Positions 60,610 through 64,000 of a stretch of DNA of 64,000 nucleotides are shown here, in pieces. Within the stretch, counting starts at the first letter, position 1; each line of letters begins with the position of its first letter. A model generated the notes under the pieces. The model searched no databases. It saw only the letters and a program-made list of their open reading frames with translations, and had not been told where the DNA came from. Position numbers and translations under genes: made by a program. Source of the stretch: Burkholderiales bacterium (GTDB taxonomy: Bacteria; Pseudomonadota; Gammaproteobacteria; Burkholderiales; Burkholderiaceae_C); assembly GCA_017307855.1 (NCBI GenBank), contig JAFKGD010000005.1, positions 186,001 through 250,000 of the forward strand, given 5' to 3'.

Positions 60610-61365
60610 TCAGCCCCCGGCGCGGCGCTCGCCCGCGTAGGCTTCGGGATCGAGGCGACGCATCTCGGCCTCGATCCAGTCCTGCACCTCGCGCATCAGC
60701 TCTTCGGGATCGCGCCCGGCGCTCGGAATGGGCTGCCCGATGGAGACGTCGACCACGCCCGGGTACTTGATGAAGGCCTTGCGCGGCCAGCATTTGGCCG
60801 AGCTCACGGCGATCGGCACCACGGGTGCACCGGTGGCCACGGCCAGGCGCGTGCCGCCGGTCTTGTAGTTGCCAACCTGACCGCGCGGAATGCGCGTGCC
60901 TTCGGGAAACATGATGATCCAGGTGCCCTGCGCCAGCAGCCGGCGGCCCTGCTCCACCACCTTGTTGAAGGCCTGCGTGCGCTGGCTGCGGTCGATGTGG
61001 ATCATGTCCAGCCGGCCGATGGCCCAGCCGAAGAACGGGATGTAGAGCAGTTCCTTCTTGAACACGTAGGCCAGCGGGTGCGGCATCAGTGTCGGCATGA
61101 GGAAGGTCTCGAGCGTGGACTGGTGCTTGACCAGCAGGATCGCCGCGCTGCTGTTGCCTTGCGGCAGGTTTTCCATGCCGCTCACACGTGTGCGCACGCC
61201 GCAGATGAGGCGAAGCGCATTCATCACCAGCACCAGCCAGGCGCGCGCGATGCGATAGAGCGGCTCCCCGCGCACGAACAGGCAGGCGACGAGGATGGCG
61301 ATCGCGTACGGCACGACGGTCACCAGCATGACCAGCAGATGGAGGATGGAGCGCAGCAGGGCCAT
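60610..61365 (-). CDS. plsC: 1-acyl-sn-glycerol-3-phosphate acyltransferase
   Basis: A 251-residue membrane acyltransferase of phospholipid synthesis that makes phosphatidic acid from lysophosphatidic acid. Hydrophobic helices lie near residues 5-31 and 42-56. The catalytic block is KHQSTLETF with His81 and Glu86 in place of the usual Asp (HX4E; I recall this variant as common in this bacterial group). The FPEGTR motif is at 153-158. It lies between gmhB and the YgjP gene, all on the minus strand. Confidence 0.94.
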   Translation of the reverse strand: MALLRSILHLLVMLVTVVPYAIAILVACLFVRGEPLYRIARAWLVLVMNALRLICGVRTRVSGMENLPQGNSSAAILLVKHQSTLETFLMPTLMPHPLAYVFKKELLYIPFFGWAIGRLDMIHIDRSQRTQAFNKVVEQGRRLLAQGTWIIMFPEGTRIPRGQVGNYKTGGTRLAVATGAPVVPIAVSSAKCWPRKAFIKYPGVVDVSIGQPIPSAGRDPEELMREVQDWIEAEMRRLDPEAYAGERRAGG

Positions 61366-61434
61366 GGAGATTGTGTTCGCGGTGGAGAGGGTAGGGATTG
61401 GTGCGTCACCGGCCCGGCCGGCAACGGCGCGGGT

Positions 61435-62040
61435 TCAGGCGTCGGCGCGCGGCGGGGCGAGGCGCGCGCGGCGCTCCTCCCGCGCGATCAGGTAGCGGGC
61501 GAAGCTGGCGAGGTCTTCGTGCACCAGCGTGCCGGCCGGGAAGTCGGGCGACAGCGGCACGTTGCGCCAGGCCACGCCCTTGCCGGTGAGGATCAGGTGA
61601 GGCTCGCAGCCGGCGGCGGCACCGGCCTGCAGGTCGCGCACGCTGTCGCCAGCCGCGGGCACGCCGGTCAGGTCCACGCCGAAGCGCTCGCCGATCTGCA
61701 CGAACAGGCCGGGCTTGGGCTTGCGGCATTCGCAACCCTCTTCGGGCGCGTGGGGGCAGTAGAAGACGGCTTCGACGCGGCCGCCCGCCGTGGCCAGCAG
61801 CTTGTACATGCGGGCATGCATGGCGTTGAGCGCCGCGACATCGAACAGCCCGCGCCCCAGCCCCGACTGGTTGGAGGCGATCACCACCTGCCAGCCCGCA
61901 TGGTTCAGCCGCGCGATGGCCTCGAGCGCGCCGGGCAGCGGGATCCACTCCTCCGGCGACTTGACGAACTCGTCGCTGTCCTGATTGATCGTGCCATCGC
62001 GATCCAGGATGACGAGCTTCACCGCTTGCCGATCAGGCAT
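61435..62040 (-). CDS. gmhB: D-glycero-beta-D-manno-heptose 1,7-bisphosphate 7-phosphatase
   Basis: A 201-residue HAD phosphatase for heptose synthesis in lipopolysaccharide. It has the nucleophile pair Asp13 and Asp15 in VILDRDGTINQDS, then VIASNQSGLGRG. The zinc-binding loop YCPHAPEEGCECRKPKPG is specific to GmhB, and GDSVRDLQAGAAAG follows. The ATG at 62040 gives the usual family length. It sits 60 bases behind glyS and before plsC. Confidence 0.95.
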   Translation of the reverse strand: MPDRQAVKLVILDRDGTINQDSDEFVKSPEEWIPLPGALEAIARLNHAGWQVVIASNQSGLGRGLFDVAALNAMHARMYKLLATAGGRVEAVFYCPHAPEEGCECRKPKPGLFVQIGERFGVDLTGVPAAGDSVRDLQAGAAAGCEPHLILTGKGVAWRNVPLSPDFPAGTLVHEDLASFARYLIAREERRARLAPPRADA

Positions 62041-62100
62041 GGGCCGCCCTTCGCGCCCCGGCCGCGTGGCAGGGCTCATCTTGGAAGCGGCCGTGGCGCG

Positions 62101-64000
62101 TCATGCGGCGAGTCGCGACAGGTCGGCCACGCGGTTCATCGCCACGTGCAGGGTCTTGAGCAGGCCCAGGCGGTTCAGGCGCAGGTCGTCCTGCTCGGCA
62201 TTGACCATGACGCCGTCGAAGAACGCATCGACCGGCGTCCGGAGCGCGGCCAGCGACTGCAGCGAAGCCGTGTAGTCGCCGGATTCGAACTTCGCGTCGG
62301 CCGCAGGGACGCTGGCTTGCAGTGCTGCGTAGAGCGCCTGTTCGGCCGGCTCCTGCAGCAGCACCGGGCTCACGTGCGCGTCGACGTCGCCGGCCTTCTT
62401 GAGGATGTTGGACACGCGCTTGTTGGCCGCGGCCAGGGCCGGCGCCTCGGGCAGCGCGGCGAAGGCGCGCACGGCTTCGAGGCGCCTCGGAATGGTGGAC
62501 CAGCGCCCCAGCTTCTGCGCATGGATGGCGGCGTCGACTTCTGCGGCGGAATAGCCGCCGTCACGCAGGTACCCCTTGAGGCGCTCGACCAGGAACTCGT
62601 CGAGCTCGACCGCCTTGTCCTGCAGCAGGCCTGCGGGAAAGACGCCGAACGCCAGTCGGGTGAGCTCGTGGAAATGCAGCGGCAGATCGCGCTCGATCAG
62701 CATGCGCACCACGCCCAGCGCATGGCGACGCAGCGCGAACGGATCCTTGTCGCCCGTGGGCAGGTTGCCGATGCCGAACATGCCCACCAGCGTCTCGAGT
62801 TTGTCCGCCAGCGCCACGACGACACCGACATCGCCGCGCGGCAGCGTGTCGCCCGCGAAGCGCGGCTTGTAGTGGTCCTCGATGGCGTCGGCCACGTCGG
62901 CCGGCAGCCCGTCGTGCTGGGCGTAGTAGCGGCCCATGGTGCCCTGCAGCTCAGGAAACTCGCCCACCATGTCGGTCAGCAGGTCGGCCTTGGCGTACTC
63001 GGCGGCGAACTGCACGTTCGCCACCAGCTGCGGATCGAGCTTGCTGGCGATGGCCCTGGCGATCGCCTTCACGCGCTCGACCCGCTGCCCCTGCGTGCCC
63101 AGCTTGTTGTGATAGACCACCTTGCCCAGGCCCTCGACGCGCGAGGCCAGCGTCTTCTTGCGGTCCTGGTCGAAGAAGAACTTGGCGTCGGCCAGGCGCG
63201 GGCGCACCACGCGCTCGTTGCCGCCGGTGACGGCGCTGGCGTCCTGCGGGCTGATGTTGCTCACCACGAGGAAGCGGTTGGTCAGCTTGCCCGCCGCATC
63301 GAGCAGCGGGAAGTACTTCTGGTTGGCCTTCATCGTGAGGATGAGGCATTCCTGGGGCACGCCCAGGAACTGCGATTCGAACTCGCACACCAGCACGTTG
63401 GGCCGCTCGACCAGCGCGGTCACTTCGTCGAGCAGCGCATCGTCCTCGATGGGCCTGGCGCCGTTGCCCACCCGGGCGGCGGCATCGGCGAGCTGGCGGG
63501 CGATCTCGGCACGGCGCGCGTCGAAGCCGGCGATCACCGCGCCTTCTTCGCGCAGCTGCCGGGCGTAGCTGTCGGCGTCTTTCAGCACCACGGGATCGAC
63601 CTTCGCCTCGAAGCGGTGGCCGTGCGTGGCGTTGCCGGCCACGAGGCCCAGCGCCTGCACCGGCACCACGTCGGCGCCGTGCAGCGCGACCAGGCCGTGT
63701 GCGGGGCGCACGAAGCTCACGCTGCTCCAGCCCGGCAGTTCGCAGCCCGATTCGAGCTGGTAGCTCATGACCTTGGGAATGGGCAGCCGGGCGATGGCTT
63801 CGGCCAGCGCCTTCTGCAAGCCGCCCTCCAGCGTCGCGCCGGCCACGGTGCTGTCGTAGAACAGCGCCTCGGCCTTGCCGTCGGGCGCGCGCTTGAGCGC
63901 GGCGACGGCGGATGCCGGATCGGAGACGTCGGCGCCCAGCGCCACAAGCTTCTTGAGCAGCGCCGGCGTGGCGTTGCCCGCCGCATCCAGTCCCACCGAG
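62101..64000 (-). CDS. glyS: Glycyl-tRNA synthetase beta subunit, C-terminal part
   Basis: About 633 codons of the tRNA-binding beta subunit of the bacterial alpha2beta2 glycyl-tRNA synthetase. The first residues lie beyond the window edge; the visible part enters at VGLDAAGNATPALLKKL. Typical segments are FVRPAHGLVALHG, FESQFLGVPQECLILTMKANQKYFPLLD, NRFLVVSNISPQDA, RPRLADAKFFFDQDRKKTL and LADKLETLVGMFGIGNLPTGDKDPFALRR. The anticodon-binding domain is at the end (FFDGVMVNAEQDDLRLNRLGLLK). An ATG-like start inside this visible region is not the true one. Confidence 0.96.
   Translation of the reverse strand, partial: SVGLDAAGNATPALLKKLVALGADVSDPASAVAALKRAPDGKAEALFYDSTVAGATLEGGLQKALAEAIARLPIPKVMSYQLESGCELPGWSSVSFVRPAHGLVALHGADVVPVQALGLVAGNATHGHRFEAKVDPVVLKDADSYARQLREEGAVIAGFDARRAEIARQLADAAARVGNGARPIEDDALLDEVTALVERPNVLVCEFESQFLGVPQECLILTMKANQKYFPLLDAAGKLTNRFLVVSNISPQDASAVTGGNERVVRPRLADAKFFFDQDRKKTLASRVEGLGKVVYHNKLGTQGQRVERVKAIARAIASKLDPQLVANVQFAAEYAKADLLTDMVGEFPELQGTMGRYYAQHDGLPADVADAIEDHYKPRFAGDTLPRGDVGVVVALADKLETLVGMFGIGNLPTGDKDPFALRRHALGVVRMLIERDLPLHFHELTRLAFGVFPAGLLQDKAVELDEFLVERLKGYLRDGGYSAAEVDAAIHAQKLGRWSTIPRRLEAVRAFAALPEAPALAAANKRVSNILKKAGDVDAHVSPVLLQEPAEQALYAALQASVPAADAKFESGDYTASLQSLAALRTPVDAFFDGVMVNAEQDDLRLNRLGLLKTLHVAMNRVADLSRLAA

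Noticed and set aside
1-64000. CRISPR arrays, tRNA or rRNA genes, integrases and insertion-sequence transposases
   Set aside because: I looked for regularly spaced repeats, T-loop patterns and transposase motifs and saw none. Very small or diverged RNA genes could still be missed.

Overview
The window looks like a chromosome segment of a high-G+C betaproteobacterium, most likely Burkholderiales and probably Comamonadaceae (Acidovorax, Xenophilus or Variovorax-like). The evidence is the liu leucine/isovalerate genes with a MerR-type LiuR and its ACGT operator, a Bug/TctC-type binding protein, the glyS-gmhB-plsC-YgjP gene order, and TRAP and LivK-type binding proteins. No rRNA, tRNA or CRISPR array was seen. 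The window opens inside liuD and closes inside glyS; both are cut by the edge.

Layout. 1-5.1 kb: methylcrotonyl-CoA carboxylase genes liuB-liuC-DUF4126-liuD on the minus strand, with a divergent AraC regulator. 5.1-7.2 kb: an AT-rich island holding a two-gene CBASS-like anti-phage module, a patatin phospholipase effector plus a CD-NTase interrupted by one in-frame TGA. 7.2-9.1 kb: accessory genes, including an XRE regulator with C-box-like tandem operators. 9.2-17.3 kb: TetR and a LivK-type binding protein, a DUF2130 coiled-coil/nuclease-like protein, LapA, TerC and a hybrid PAS histidine kinase. 17.3-21.8 kb: a 1452-residue protein of unknown fold, preceded by an exact PIP box and a correctly spaced -10 element. 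It is a strong candidate for an HrpX-type-regulated type III effector. 21.7-29.3 kb: a SUMF1-domain lipoprotein and a HAD phosphatase, separated by a 5.6-kb aromatic-degradation cluster (Rieske oxygenase, reductase, TctC-type binding protein, SDR, double-HTH LysR). Degraded copies of the flanking genes lie at the cluster ends. 29.5-33.7 kb: an autotransporter and a lipoprotein hydrolase. 33.9-37.8 kb: a TRAP transporter whose large permease carries a Pro/Gly/Glu repeat insert. 38-43 kb: RidA, a patatin-like lipoprotein and trkA-trkH potassium uptake. 42.8-45 kb: an SDR/SnoaL pair with a divergent LysR. 45-52.5 kb: the second half of the liu system (acyl-CoA dehydrogenase, thiolase, carbonic anhydrase, liuA, thioesterase, liuR) and an MBL-fold hydrolase. 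52.5-59.6 kb: a two-component cluster (two PAS kinases, two response regulators) with two promoters sharing a 21-bp direct-repeat element. 59.7-64 kb: housekeeping genes.

How the parts work together. LiuA makes 3-methylcrotonyl-CoA, LiuB/LiuD carboxylate it (carbonic anhydrase may supply bicarbonate), LiuC hydrates 3-methylglutaconyl-CoA, and the thiolase handles acetoacetyl-CoA. These genes sit in two blocks about 40 kb apart, separated by accessory and regulatory DNA. The most notable observations are the PIP-box-driven giant protein, the nonsense-interrupted CBASS, the duplicated ends around the Rieske cluster, and the shared operator in the two-component cluster.
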